From Batrachochytrium dendrobatidis JAM81 (Eukaryota; Chytridiomycota; Chytridiomycetes; Rhizophydiales): a DNA stretch of 64,000 nucleotides. Made by a program: the position numbers and the translations under genes. Position 1 is the stretch's first letter. Each line of letters opens with the position of its first letter. The notes beneath the pieces are model-generated. The model was given only the letters and a program-made list of their open reading frames with translations. It was not told the DNA's origin and ran no database searches. The stretch is from the NCBI RefSeq assembly GCF_000203795.2, contig NW_006281115.1, positions 442,988 through 506,987 of the forward strand, given 5' to 3'. Shown piece by piece: positions 33,878-46,136 of this stretch.

Positions 33878-36637
33878 ATGGACAGAGAGTTGCTGTCTAG
33901 TCTTACTGCTGATGATCCACTCTTGAATGAACAACTGCATGTTCATACAGACAGTGACACTTTTTCTACTACATCCTCACATCCTACAAGTGATGTGATA
34001 TCCGTTCATCAGTTGATACAGCCAGTACTGTCAGAACAGCAACCGCTACAAAATAATACTATTGTTGTAAATGATCAAAATCATATATTGGACCTTACAT
34101 TAGATACTGCGTCAGATACCACGAGTAATGATATCCATTCACAGACTTCTGTAGTCTCAGATACAGTACAGTTGTTACCTAATGAGAATCAAGTCAATCC
34201 CTCTCAAACTCATAGTCAAACAGTTGCTGATCAGGTTGCCCAGGTGTATGGATTGTTGAATAATTCATTGCAGCAGGCTGCTTCATCTTCCACTCCGTCA
34301 CGTCGGGTTCTATATCCTGCAACGTCGCAGGTTGAAAGCGATTTTCAGTCGTCTGTAAGACAATCCACTAAACGTAGAGCAATCGATGTACGTGATCATA
34401 ACAGTCCTGCTACAACGTCTTTTGTGTCACCACCCCAGGAATCTGCTACAGAGTGTCCAATCTGTATAGAGGGTTGTACCTCGTTTGGTCCCCATCGTAT
34501 TGTTGCGTTTAAATGTGGTCATCTGTTTGGTAAAAGGTACTGTCGTGTTTACATGTCATGATATCTTGTGTAAAACTAATCCATGGTTTAGTTGTATTGT
34601 AAAATGGATCGAGAGTGCTCGCAAAGGTCAAAAAGCCACTTGTCCAACTTGCAAGTACGTTCATGTTGATCAAAATCTATTGTGTTTTAATGATTTCAAC
34701 TTACGCTATTCATTGACATGTTATACACTCAGAAAACCCATCACAAAACAAAATATGGTCCATATATTCACAAAAAATGTTGTTGCAATTGATTCAGTGG
34801 AAAGAGATACCGCATTGGCTGAGGCTTCCAAGTACCAAAAAGAAAATCTAAAACTGATGGCTCACAACCAGACATTGCTCAATCAGGTACAACAACTGTG
34901 TCTGTTGCGAGATGCTTACAAACGGAATTTGGACGAGGTTCAAGTAGAATTGTTTCGTGGAATGGGCCAAGTCGAGCAGTAAGATCTCAATTATAAACAC
35001 GAATCACCCGATGTTGTACTCACTCTTGGCTTTACAATAGGTTGAAGCAAGAGTTGAAGGATTTGAAACGGAAAAATCTATCATCACATATGGCTTGTTC
35101 TTCAATGGACAATGTTGCAGAAATTGGCATGCAAAATACTCGTGTAAAAGCATTTGACATGTCATCACTTGTATTCTCTCTAACCAGTATCCTTGATATA
35201 CCCAGCGAGGTTAGTTTATTGTAAATCTTTGATCTGGAACGACGTATGCGTGAGTTGACCACTTTGTTGATTGCATAGAAGTCGACATCGCGAACCATAC
35301 AGATTTGCGAAAAAACAAACATCCTTTTTGGTAAACCTCTTGCAAAACTGCCATGTATAATTGTAATGTTAATATTTACAGTTTGAATATGCGTTTTATT
35401 TTGATCCAGTATCTCTTAAACACACACAAAATAATGACGCTCACGGTATTCTTAAAATCAATTTAAACGATACAAATCGTAGGCAGTTTTATCCTATACA
35501 TGCTCAAACCATTCGTGATTTTAAACTTTCATGCAAAGAAAATGGCCTTTTGCTGTCAACCTCTCATGATAAAACTCTAAAGCTGTCATCGTTTGAATCA
35601 TGCACTGTACTACAAACGTAAGTGAAAAAGATTACTAGTGTTATGAACATGATGAATAACTGATACTGTGATTTAGATTTCAGCTGGATAGTCCAGGATG
35701 GTCATGTTGTTTTGATTCACACATTGAAACTTGTGTGTATGTTGGTACATCAAAGAATGAGATTATGCAGTTTGATACTCGTGTAGGCCATATGGGAGCG
35801 CTGCAGAGAATCTCACTTTCATTCAGTCGCGGAAAAGGAGTGCATTCATTATATTGTGGTGCAATGATTCCTCCAGTGCAAGATTCACAAACCAACACTA
35901 TGCATCGGTCTACATTGACTAAATCTGTGGTAGAAACCATTGAACATCCGATTGAACCAGCAGTATATCTTTATGGTGGAACGTTTGATGATATTTTTGC
36001 AATTCCGTTGATTGATCCGTCTCAATCAATTGTCTCAGTCAATCCATCATTGAGTATCTTGCCTTTACCCTACCCGCTAGCATTTGGAGAGTGTATAACC
36101 AGCAATGTATCAGATGATACGAGTGAATCCTTGCACCCCATGGTAGCAACCTCCACGTGTATGATATATGATGTAGCAACCCAAGTCTGGGCAGCAACAC
36201 TTCGTCCTGCAACAGGAGGTACAGTTTATCGAATCGGACGGGTCGTCCAATCCATTGGTGATGTTGCGTATACTAAATCAAGAGATATATGGGTTCCTGA
36301 TCCCCAGCGAACCATGACACGAATTCACTTTTGCCAATTGGGAACTGACAATCTTTTGATCTCAAATCATCAAACCGAGTCAATGCCACAAAAAGAACAG
36401 TCTGAAATACTTGATTCGGCACGATTGGCTTTGGTAGTTGGGAATGAAGCTCTGGGTAATGTAACGCTGTGGGATACACGCTTACCATCCGTCAGCCCTG
36501 CTCAAATCATAACAATGCATCCTTTTATTGCACCCATGATGGATATCAAATCAGCTCGAGATGGTCATGGCAATCGAGTGATGCTGTTTGGGTTGAGCGA
36601 TCATCATATCCATATGTGGGCAACTGATGTATCGTGA
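33878..36637 (+). CDS. RFWD3: RFWD3-type RING/WD40 E3 ubiquitin ligase
   Basis: Seven exons, 33878-34536, 34592-34654, 34733-34978, 35041-35209, 35279-35330, 35410-35617 and 35677-36637, encode 785 residues. Residues 1-190 are Ser/Gln/Asp-rich and disordered. A C3HC4 RING spans about 193-240 (CPICIEGC, FKCGHLFGKSC, CPTCK). A coiled coil follows (about 255-345). A C-terminal WD40 propeller has DFKLSCKENGLLLSTSHDKT, VYVGTSKNEIMQFDTR, VVGNEALGNVTLWDTR and a final LFGLSDHHIHMWATD. RING-coiled coil-WD40 in this order is the RFWD3 architecture. In animals RFWD3 (FANCW) ubiquitinates RPA and RAD51 at stalled forks and crosslinks. The window also holds a FANCB-like gene. Length matches the human protein (about 774). 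Confidence 0.9.
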
Positions 36638-37030
36638 CTGTGTTTTATTTAAATACAAATTTATAATTGATATCGAGGTTTGTGAATCTAATGTGTGCAC
36701 TATTGATTTTTGAGATGCTACTGCATAGTTTAGTTTAATAGTGTAGACATGTCTGGTCATCAATCTTGTATTCAAATACAATAAAGTATAATCCATGTTT
36801 ACCAATACATTCTGGTATTTTTCCATTGGTAAAAGAGTAGAATGCAATTGATTCATACCAATGTTATTAATTTGATGATTTATCAAATTAATGAGATATC
36901 AAGCGTTATTTTGGTAGCAATACACGGACATGTCAATGAGATTGGCACACATCAAACTAAAGGCTCGGTCCATATTCACAAACTTTATTTTTTGCTGCCT
37001 AAACATTCATTTGATTTTCAAATATGCGCT
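36638..37030. other. Intergenic between convergent genes
   Basis: The 3' flanks of RFWD3 and the 785-residue unknown gene. No feature beyond AT-rich sequence. Confidence 0.5.
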
Positions 37031-39388
37031 TTATTTAAATCCTAAAATGTATTGCACCCATGTACGACGCTGATACCGGCTAGATTTAGGCAACACATAT
37101 TGCCAGTCAACTAGATCGTCATAGCATACGTTTTCAGATGAGTCAACCCGTATATAAGTAGCAGATGAATTGTCAATTGATTTTGTCAAGGACGGTTCAT
37201 TATGGTACTTTGATGTGTCGTATTCGGTTGGATGCGCGCCAGAGGAACTCGCTACTGAATGACTATTGTTCAATGTCAATTCATCAGTTGGCGTAATACA
37301 TGAAAGGGATGCATCTTGGGATCTATTTGAATGCACATGTAGCGATTTTGATGGTATATTGGCCAATTGATGGGGTGAAGATGCTGCACAAGTTTGTGTC
37401 AATGTACCATTTGACTGATCCGAGTACAATCTAGGATTGTGATTGGATCCTGTTTTACGAGTACGTGGTTTTGAAGATAAAGCTGGTGCAGCAAGAGTTG
37501 ATGGTTTTGTTGTATCCGACTTGAACTGTGTACGATGCATCTTGCAAAGTCTATCTTGATTGTAAAAGTAACTATCATCCGGTTTTGTAAGAATGAATTT
37601 TCCATCAGCCTCCTCGTACAGTATATAGTCCGAGTTGTAGTTGATGTGTACATCGACCATTTGTGGATGAAATGTGGTAGGAATAAGCAATTTTGCAATA
37701 CGAACATACTCATTGTCAGAAACATGCTGGGCAACATTGATTGCAGCTTGAATCAGTTTGACTAAAAGTTCGTTCACTGTATCAATCTTTTTCTCGCGCA
37801 TAGCTAAAAGAGTGAGTACAGATATATCGCGACCTTTATCCTTGATAGAAGCCGGTAGAGGCAGAGGATAGTCGAGTTGATGGATATTATTGAAAATTGA
37901 GCAACGGGATAACACTGGAGAGTTGAATGGCGGAGCCACAATGCTTGATCGGTCCATATCATGGATACTTGTACTGCGACGAGCCAGTGAGATTGGAAAT
38001 GCATCCAATGGTATATGCCTGCAAGATTCGGTCAAGTATTCTGCTACAGCCTCGATTTGCAATCGATCCTGCTCATAAGTATGACAAGGTAGATCTTTTG
38101 GAATATCGCGATATGGGACGGGAATGCTTATACCTTGCACTTCAATGGGATTCAGATATATTGTCGCGCATGTAGGATCAACTTGATTAGAGTCTAAAAT
38201 ATTTGAATGAATTGGTTTAGCTTCTGCGTCAGGCTTGGGATCAATCATTATGTCGTTTAGCTCTGTCGTATCACTTGTGATGGATACTGTTGGGCTGATT
38301 GAATGATTTGGCGCATCAAGCACAGTCGAGAGAAGCGGGTCTATATCTGATTTTTTAGATTCTGCGTCAGGCATAGTTTTAGGTAGATTCTCTGCATCAG
38401 TCAAAGTGACGTTTGAAGTTTTGCTGTTGATTATATCGTCAAGAATAAACGATGTACGACGATGAGCTTTTTTCATAGAAAAGTCAAAAGGCTCAGGATG
38501 CGAGAATGCGATGGAATTGCTGGAGTCAAAAATAAACTGGGTAGGCACAATCTCCTGTATGCGTGCATCTGCTGTAGTTTCTGAAGGAGATTGATTGTTA
38601 CTGTTGGATAAAGGCGGGGGTTTAGCGGCTGGGTTGGATGTAAAAGAGGTTTTTTTGGATGCTGCCAAATGGGATTTTGTGAATGGGGGAAATTCTGATG
38701 CAGATACGAGCGTAGATGTAGAGTTTGCTCGAATAGTACGCATCGAATCGGAATTGTATGCATCATTCATTTTCATGTCATCCGTGGAAGTTGTGCAGAT
38801 GTTTAGGCTATCTGCTGATTGTGAATGACGCTGATTTAGTATGGATTCGTTCCTATTTGTGGTTGAAATATCATGGCTAGAATTGGTTTTTTCAAGACAG
38901 CAAAATGTCATATAGCTCTGGTTGCTGCGATCGAGACTTTTATCTTGTGACTGGTAAATGCCAGTGTGATGACTTTTGAATTGATGGTCGTCATTTATGC
39001 AGTCATTGGCTTTACGAGCACAGTCTGAATCTGCTTTTTCGTCTTTGAAATACATGACAATATCAGTTGATCCAAAAGACACTCTTGGCCTGTCTTGACC
39101 AACTACAGACGACCTGTTTAGACTATCGTTTAGAGTGGTGTTTGAGCTACGAAGATGATTATTGCGATGAACACGCTCACGAAATTCTTCCCTGCTCATG
39201 CCTGTAATAGTGGGTTCACGACATTGGAAAGGTGTCAGTCGTCCCAACTTGGGCGAGTCATAAGCAGCTGGTGGGTTTCTTTGCCACCATTCTTCGACAA
39301 ATCCAACAGAGAAGTTTGCACGATCATGACGGCGGCGAGATATTTCCCATGGGCCAAGCCGTAAGTACTCTTGAAAGGTGTTGGCCAT
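37031..39388 (-). CDS. Large protein of unknown function, 785 residues
   Basis: One long uninterrupted exon, notable in this intron-rich part of the window. Residues 1-75 look folded and conserved in style (MANTFQEYLRLGPWEISRRR, FVEEWWQRNP, GMSREEFRERVHRN). 76-400 is low-complexity Ser/Thr/Asn/Asp. 405-470 (VQGISIPVPYRDIP, then LQIEAVAEYLTES) and 505-620 (DKGRDISVLTLLAMREKKID through DYILYEEADGKFIL) appear structured. The end VDWQYVLPKSSRYQRRTWV is rich in Trp, Tyr and Arg. There is no signal peptide or membrane helix. I recognise no family. Codon use and length make it a real gene. Confidence 0.8.
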   Translation of the reverse strand: MANTFQEYLRLGPWEISRRRHDRANFSVGFVEEWWQRNPPAAYDSPKLGRLTPFQCREPTITGMSREEFRERVHRNNHLRSSNTTLNDSLNRSSVVGQDRPRVSFGSTDIVMYFKDEKADSDCARKANDCINDDHQFKSHHTGIYQSQDKSLDRSNQSYMTFCCLEKTNSSHDISTTNRNESILNQRHSQSADSLNICTTSTDDMKMNDAYNSDSMRTIRANSTSTLVSASEFPPFTKSHLAASKKTSFTSNPAAKPPPLSNSNNQSPSETTADARIQEIVPTQFIFDSSNSIAFSHPEPFDFSMKKAHRRTSFILDDIINSKTSNVTLTDAENLPKTMPDAESKKSDIDPLLSTVLDAPNHSISPTVSITSDTTELNDIMIDPKPDAEAKPIHSNILDSNQVDPTCATIYLNPIEVQGISIPVPYRDIPKDLPCHTYEQDRLQIEAVAEYLTESCRHIPLDAFPISLARRSTSIHDMDRSSIVAPPFNSPVLSRCSIFNNIHQLDYPLPLPASIKDKGRDISVLTLLAMREKKIDTVNELLVKLIQAAINVAQHVSDNEYVRIAKLLIPTTFHPQMVDVHINYNSDYILYEEADGKFILTKPDDSYFYNQDRLCKMHRTQFKSDTTKPSTLAAPALSSKPRTRKTGSNHNPRLYSDQSNGTLTQTCAASSPHQLANIPSKSLHVHSNRSQDASLSCITPTDELTLNNSHSVASSSGAHPTEYDTSKYHNEPSLTKSIDNSSATYIRVDSSENVCYDDLVDWQYVLPKSSRYQRRTWVQYILGFK

Positions 39389-40871
39389 ATTTTGATTCTG
39401 ATGATTGATGGGTAAAAAAAGTAGTTGTGATGTTAGTAGTATGAAATGGTTTTCAAAAATAATATTGGGTTGAAATAAAAGCTTGAACTAAATAAAAGTT
39501 TGAATACTGGGAACAAACCAAAAAGCAATAGCCAGATGGTTCTGGATGTTTACAATATTTTTGGTTTGCCATTTGCCATCGTGTTCATGTAATGGAACAT
39601 TAAATAAGTCAAAATACATAAACAGCCAATCTCATGAAATGATCGTGCCAGTTCCCACCACATTTACTGAACATTGTCTTTTATACTTTAAAAGTTTAAA
39701 TATCCATTTAGCTATTCTGTACAAAAATGAGCATAAAAGAAACTCTTGTCCCAGTGCATCCCATTTGTCCAATATCAAACCAAACATTATAAAATTGTCA
39801 TGGAAATTGTTGGAATCGCACTCCCAAGATGTGCAACCATGTTCTCTTGGATTAGAGCGCAAACGTATTTGCAAGATTTTAGGGTCCAAGTGGAGTTGTA
39901 GAGTTGGATTGATGGTATCATAATAGTCGAGTTTAATATATGAATTGAAATGAATGAATTCGAGTCCAAACTTGTCGATCGTATGGTATTGACTATGCAA
40001 TAAGCAGAAGAGTAGATTTCAAGTATAGTTTAATTTTAAAAAAACAGGGGTTGAAATGCCAACTGAAGTGGCAATGCAGTCAATCTCTAGTAGGAAGGCG
40101 CGACAAATATTTAGCCATTGCTTATTTGAAGCAAGAGGCGGTTACTGCAAGATAATGCAAAAGTGATCCATTCTGCGCGGGTGCGCCATTTACCACTGTA
40201 TTCACGTAAATGAACCGCTTGTATTCTGCTCCGGATATAATGATTGCATATCCGGTTGGCTTTGTTACTGCATATTGACTACTTGATAAATATAATGGTC
40301 ATCATGTGACACACACCATCGTATAGTGGAGTGCTTGATATCTGAACATGAATATCATTGACAAATGTGTGTACAGAGTTGTATTGAAAAGATTGACAAA
40401 CACAATACATGAATGTGGGTTCAAACTTGGTGATTGTATAATGTATGATTACTAAGAGTGCACAAAGTGTAGATTCAACATTATAGTCTGATTGTGTCAT
40501 ATGATGGTCCATTTGACGTCAATATGGCTGTCAATACCATACTGCGTAAACACCGCATATATTACATTATAAACTGATACATCACTAATTGATCAATACA
40601 CGACATGATCAGTTTGTGGTATCATGCAACTGACAAGTGATTGCAAGTGCGATTGATAGTTACAATCAACACTGGTTGTTATCAGTTCATTGGTGTATAT
40701 GGAACAAGCATGTCAATGTATCAATCAACAATCTAATAACTGTTGATGTAATACCCAACACAATATACTATCAATGGTATGATTGTTGATTCATTCACAA
40801 TACTCGACAAACACCAACATATCAGAAAGCTTAAATTTATTCAAATCAAAATCAAATTCATTGACAAATTA
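39389..40871. repeat. Intergenic with dispersed motifs and an inverted element copy
   Basis: Short dispersed motifs occur at about 39567 (GCCATCGTGTTCATGTAATG) and 40183 (CCACTGTATTCACGTAAATG). 40350-40530 is a copy of the element also found at 42043-42200, in inverted orientation, so the two flank the secreted gene at 40872-41630. From about 40590 the inverted segmental duplication begins. Confidence 0.6.
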
Positions 40872-42480
40872 TCAATCCAGATTTGAACTTGGCTCGTCAA
40901 ACTCTAAACCATGCTTTCTCATAAAATCCTTCAATCGTTGTCTGGCACTGACTACTTTTCTCCTTAGCTTTTCATACTCTTGTTTTAACCTTTTTTCAGT
41001 GTTTGGATCGCACATTGATTCAGGTATTTCTTTGCCCATTGCTAATGCTAACTGTTGACTGAGTTTAAGGTTTGCATGATTATAATATTCTTTGTGTTTG
41101 TCTCTTGCTATCTTTTTAAAACATTCAAATTTTTTCGTCATGCGATCAAAGGTTTTTTGATATTTTTTGCTCAATACAGTTATTTGATTTGGAACAGTAT
41201 TGCCCGATTCGTTATGAATCATTGACTGTTGCTGGATTTGGCTGGTTTTACCAATTGGTTGTTTTCGGACTTGTTTTGGAGTGCTCGGTCCAGCTACATC
41301 TGTTGGTTGTTGGTCTTGATCGGAAGTGGTTAAATCAATTATGCGTTTCCGACCTTGTTTGAATAGATTTGGACCAGCTACAATCACAGTTGGTCGCTGG
41401 TTTTGATTGGGTTGATACATTGGCTGCTGTTGGATCTGGCCGGGAAAACTTAAATTCACTGGTTCTTCCTGATATTCATCTGAAGTGCCTGGATTAGGTT
41501 CATCAGTTGGGCCAGACACTTGACTGGAAGTGCTTGATGCTTGTGGTGAACCATTGCCGTTATCTGAAACCAGTATTGCATTAGCAGTTGCTGCCACGCT
41601 CAGCACGAATACAATATCAACCAATTTCATCAGATTGATAATAGATTTAAACGATTAATACAAAAGTAGTGTCGAGATTGGTGTCGATTATAAAGTTGAA
41701 CTCAATCGATTGTATTTGTATGTTTTGTATAGCAAACCAACCCTTTTAGGTTAACCAGCAATACAGGGTTATTTGATTGCTTGTAGTGAGCCAATATCAA
41801 ACTAGACAGTATGATGCTCCCTATCCACAATATCATATTGATCAATTTGATGATCGTGTCGATTTAATTATGCTTTTACGACCCTTTGATCAAGTATATT
41901 GAAAAGCACCCTTCATGAGTGTTGTTTAACCGCAAACGCTTTGATTTACAGCCATATTCATCATACAATGATTGTATTATACATTGCAATATGCAATGGT
42001 TACTACACATTGACTGCATTACTTGTTTGATATACAACCATTATATGACACACAATCAGAATATAATGTTGAATCTACACTTTGTGCACTCTTAGTAATC
42101 ATACATTGTACAATCATCAAGTTTGAACTCACATTCATGTATTGTGTTGGACTGCCAATGTTGTCAATACAACTCTGTACACACATTTGTTGTATTCTGA
42201 ATCACGGATACGATCGCAATCTCACCATTTCAATCAATCTTGGTCAATGTTGATGATTTACAGGCTAATTCATTATCCAATCTTGTCTGACATTATTATT
42301 GGCTTTAATCACATTTGGTCTATACAACTGCCATGAGTTGTACTACCATTATCATTGTGTATCTGAACACCAAATATTCCAATACATTAATAATACCACA
42401 GTGTAAACAGTAATACAGTTGATCAGTCTTGTGGCAATACTTTTCATTCAAGTTTGTATTTGGAAATACTCGATGGTTTA
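40590..42480 (-). repeat. Inverted segmental duplication, copy A
   Basis: This block, containing the secreted gene at 40872-41630 and both its flanks, is the diverged reverse complement of about 52710-55225. Matching flank words include GTTTATATTTGGAAATACTC (near 42450, rc near 52716) and the 3' flank ATACTCGACAAACACCAAC (40800). Confidence 0.8.
40872..41630 (-). CDS. Secreted Gln/Pro-rich protein, family 2 member a
   Basis: Single exon, 252 residues. Signal peptide MKLVDIVFVLSVAATANAIL. The mature N-terminal half is low-complexity Gln, Pro and Ser with short repeats (SSTSSQVSGPTDEPN, KQGRKRIID, KQVRKQPIG). The C-terminal half is folded and helical (KYQKTFDRMTKKFECFKKIA, EKRLKQEYEKLRRKVVSARQ) and ends with DFMRKHGLEFDEPSSNLD. 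This C-terminal block is conserved with the paralog at 53.6 kb, while the repeat region differs in length by more than two hundred residues. No known domain. Likely secreted; function unknown. Confidence 0.85.
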   Translation of the reverse strand: MKLVDIVFVLSVAATANAILVSDNGNGSPQASSTSSQVSGPTDEPNPGTSDEYQEEPVNLSFPGQIQQQPMYQPNQNQRPTVIVAGPNLFKQGRKRIIDLTTSDQDQQPTDVAGPSTPKQVRKQPIGKTSQIQQQSMIHNESGNTVPNQITVLSKKYQKTFDRMTKKFECFKKIARDKHKEYYNHANLKLSQQLALAMGKEIPESMCDPNTEKRLKQEYEKLRRKVVSARQRLKDFMRKHGLEFDEPSSNLD

Positions 42481-42833
42481 ATCACAACACACTGCTTGTA
42501 ATGCGATTGTCATTGATCTCATTCCAGTCCAGTCCAGTCCATATGATTTATGATGATGTTTAGTAATCCATTACCATGTGTTGTAGTAAACTAGTTTGTT
42601 TATTGAACCAAATCCACAACGATCACATTCAAAATATTAATTTACAGTATTTCTAAATGCATGTTTGATAACAATCCAATTTTGTTACAAAAAACTGATC
42701 AAAACAATACTAAAATGGAACAACTCGTTTGTGTGTTTTACAACAATCCAAACATGAACAATTGTTGGCAATTGTTGGACATTCGCATGAATGAAATTGT
42801 CATTAAAATTCAACTTTACTAATTTTATCAAAC
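41631..42833. other. Upstream flank of family 2 gene a and of the ARM-DUF4246 gene
   Basis: 41640-42480 is duplicated upstream of the 53.6 kb gene. 42480-42833 is unique and should contain the promoter of the fusion gene. No other gene seen. Confidence 0.6.
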
Positions 42834-45800
42834 ATGGATTGTGTTGATAACATGAAAGAGTTGATCAAACACCTGGAAGATCTGAAACTGTTAACAACGG
42901 ATGATCAACTACACAAGGCTGGACAAATATGGGACAGACTGCTTGTATTGCTATTGGAGTTGAAACAACAGGGCTACAGTAAGTTTAATAGCCATTGGAT
43001 TATTGATGAGTTCAAACTGTTGTTGACTTTGTGTTGGTTTGGAGTGACAGGGTCTACAGATGCATTTCAGCACTTACAGAGTATTGGATTGGAGGATATT
43101 GCAGCCAAGTATTTGGAGTATAATCAACCCAGTTTACAGGTATTCATATATTGTAACAATAATGGATTGTTCATGACTAAACTAATCAACATGTGTTGTG
43201 TAGATCAAAATAATGGAGTTTGCTATAGTGTTTGCGAGTATGATGTACTGTGATAGTCAGTTCAAAGTATCTCAACGACTAAGCAACCAACTTTCACAAC
43301 TCATGCAATCATCAAACCGTCAAGTCGAAATGGCGGCAAGTCATGATTGATATTGATCAAATGATTGAAATTCAACTCACCCAGTGTCAATATCCATATA
43401 GGCGATAAAAACATACACAGAGTTGTTCAGTTATAGACGCTGGAGAGAAGAATGTAAAATTGATTTTAAGCCAATGGTTGAGATTATTGTTCAAGAGTCC
43501 AATCAAGAAATGCTCACATTGGCAATTGACCTGTTCTTGCAAGTTTGCAGTGAGGTTGATGATGAAAATGTATGTTTACAATGATACAATATTGGATCAG
43601 TTTGGACAGTGTCTTGTCATGTTGATCTGATTGTATACTTGACATTGAACAATATCATTAGCTTGGCATCGTGTTGTCAGGACTTGTTTCACGACTGGAA
43701 TCATCCAATGGTCTAGTTGCTGCTGGTTTTATCGAAAATTTCCAAACCATATTTTGGAGTATTTGTTATCATAACCCAGTGAAAGCAGCGGGATGCGGCA
43801 TCATTCCAGCAATAGTCAATATGCTCAGGTATGTGGTGTTATGCATGAATGTGTGTCCAGTCATCATAATTGGTAAATTTGACATGGTTGGATTGACATG
43901 ACATGAATACAGGAGTGTCGATCAAGCAGTGGTTGATCAAAGTATTGATACTATTCAGAGTTTTTGCAGTATTAGAAATTGTGAAGTGATTTCAGCCGAG
44001 TTGATAAGGTCGGGGTTGATTCAAGCACTGAACGACTTGTATATCAAACACAGCGACAACTCTGGACTAAAAACACGCATAATCAAGGTAGCAGGATCAG
44101 CTGCATCTGGTATGCGCGACTTTCCTGTATCGCTTGCACGATCGTTGATTTTTGAGCAATTGACGATATCGATGTGTGATGTCGATATACGTGACTCTTT
44201 GTATCTGTTTGAATATGTCAACGACATGATTCAAAAATCTACAAACAAGGACAAGATGATCAAGGTGTTTCAAGAATATGGAATTGTAAAGCAGCTCATC
44301 ACTATTTATTCACGTACAGATATAGATTTGTATGGCTGTCCTAGTTCTGGTATTGTAAAACTAGTCAAAATACTTGTTGATTTTGCCGACAATCATCCCG
44401 ACAGTTCGATACGTACCGAGCTTGAGCAAGGCGAGATGTTTGAAAATCTGACGGCTATTGTAAAATCGGATACTGCTGAATACATGAACAAAATGGTTGC
44501 TGGCCAGATCATTGAAACGTGTTTCCAGCATCGGGTTCACGTTGCTAGTTCAAGTATTTGGCCATACAACGACAATGCCGATATCGATATGAAATCTGGA
44601 ATGGCCGGATATGTACTTGGAGATGCACGCACACTTGTCGAGATGCGGTATATCCAGTATTTGCAATCTATACTTTGCAAACCCATGTGGTGGATCGATA
44701 TCACAAACCAGCATATTGTGGAGCAATGGAGGGTCGACTCACTCGATCAAAATATATCACCATCAACATTTAATCTTGCATTGGAACAACTCGGGGGTTT
44801 TGTCAAACAGCTTGTTTGTAGTGGCAGTGATGGATTTGGCACAATTGTACCAGGACCTGTTGAACTGACGTATATACTGGACAATGGCATACCTGACAAT
44901 GTATACACGCGATTGATGACAAATGTATCGGATATTGAACATGGATCAAATCACAACACTGGTCAAATGGTGCACAATCTGATTGATGCATCAATGTACA
45001 GTGTTGTATATGGACAAACGATGCTTGCACCACTGAGTATACGACTCAAATACACCACAATGGTACCATGCGATATATTGCTATCGACTCGACTTGTTTC
45101 AGATACGCCCATCATTGAAGGCAATTCCAAGTTTATATCACGCAAGTTCCAATGGCTTCCGAGTGAATTCCGTGTCGAACAGGATGACAGTGTGACCATC
45201 AACTCATACATCAACAATCTGAATCCGATATGGCATCGAGACATGTACAAATGCATTGCCAAAATATTCAAATGTTTTGTCCCGATGTTTGAAGGTCTGT
45301 TCAGAACGATGGATCCAATGTTCAAGTATATTGATATTTACAATGGCACAAAGGGATATGAATCACCAAACCAATCAGATCGTGGTGGTATGCAGCCAAA
45401 CACTCAAGTCACTCGTCCCGTGTATGTACCAACACTTCCGGAACATTTTGAATCCAGATATGAATCAGCAAAGCCAGTATCACTGCGTGGTCGTAATCTA
45501 CAAGTCATTGTCAAACTCACCAACATTCAACTGACACCATCCAAACCTAAATACAACGAGGGAAACTGGCACAATGAATGTCCAATTAACGAATCGATTG
45601 TTGCAATTGGACTGTATTGCTACGACGTGGAAAATATCACCACACCCAAACTCGATTACCGCGTGGCTGTTGATCAGTTTGAATATCAAATAGCATCTGA
45701 TATGTATTGGAAAGATGTGTATGACATTATTGATCGAGAATCGCTACAGAATCAGTATATAGGATCGCTTGAATTACCAAATGGTCGGTGTGTAGTTTAT

Positions 45801-46136
45801 CCCAATCGATATCAACACAAAGAACAATCATTTGAACTTGCAGATCCAACTCAACCAGGACATTGCAAGATTCTGACATTTTTTGTAGTAAATCCATCTT
45901 GTCGGATTGTTTCGACTGCGCATGTGGCTCCACAACAACCACAATGGTACAACTCGAGTCTTGACAAGACACACATACTGCCTGAACTGTGGAATGATGC
46001 CACGCAGTATATTCAAGGTGTTCAATCACCAACTGAAGCCAAACACTATCGAGATGAATTGACAAGTGACCGAGCTCGAATCACAAGAGCATACAACGAA
46101 GACATATATGAGCAGGCGTATTATCTTGATAATTGA
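42834..46136 (+). CDS. Armadillo-like / DUF4246 fusion protein
   Basis: Five exons: 42834-43139, 43204-43339, 43421-43569, 43662-43828 and 43913-46136, about 993 residues. The second intron is ambiguous. GT at 43340 with AG at 43420, or a GC donor at 43336 with AG ending 43422, both keep frame and differ by one or two residues. Residues 1-480 are all-helical repeats of armadillo/HEAT flavour (LVSRLESSNGLVAAGFIENF, SIDTIQSFCSIRNC, GIVKLVKILVDFADNHPDSS). From about 490 the DUF4246 family begins (RYIQYLQSILCKPMWW) and runs to the end with LQVIVKLTNIQLTPSKPKY, NWHNECPINESIVAIGLYCY, VVYPNRYQH and PGHCKILTFFVVNP. H806-x-E808 and H888 are placed like the iron ligands of 2-oxoglutarate oxygenases; that reading is inference. 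The junction lies in one continuous exon. Confidence 0.8.
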
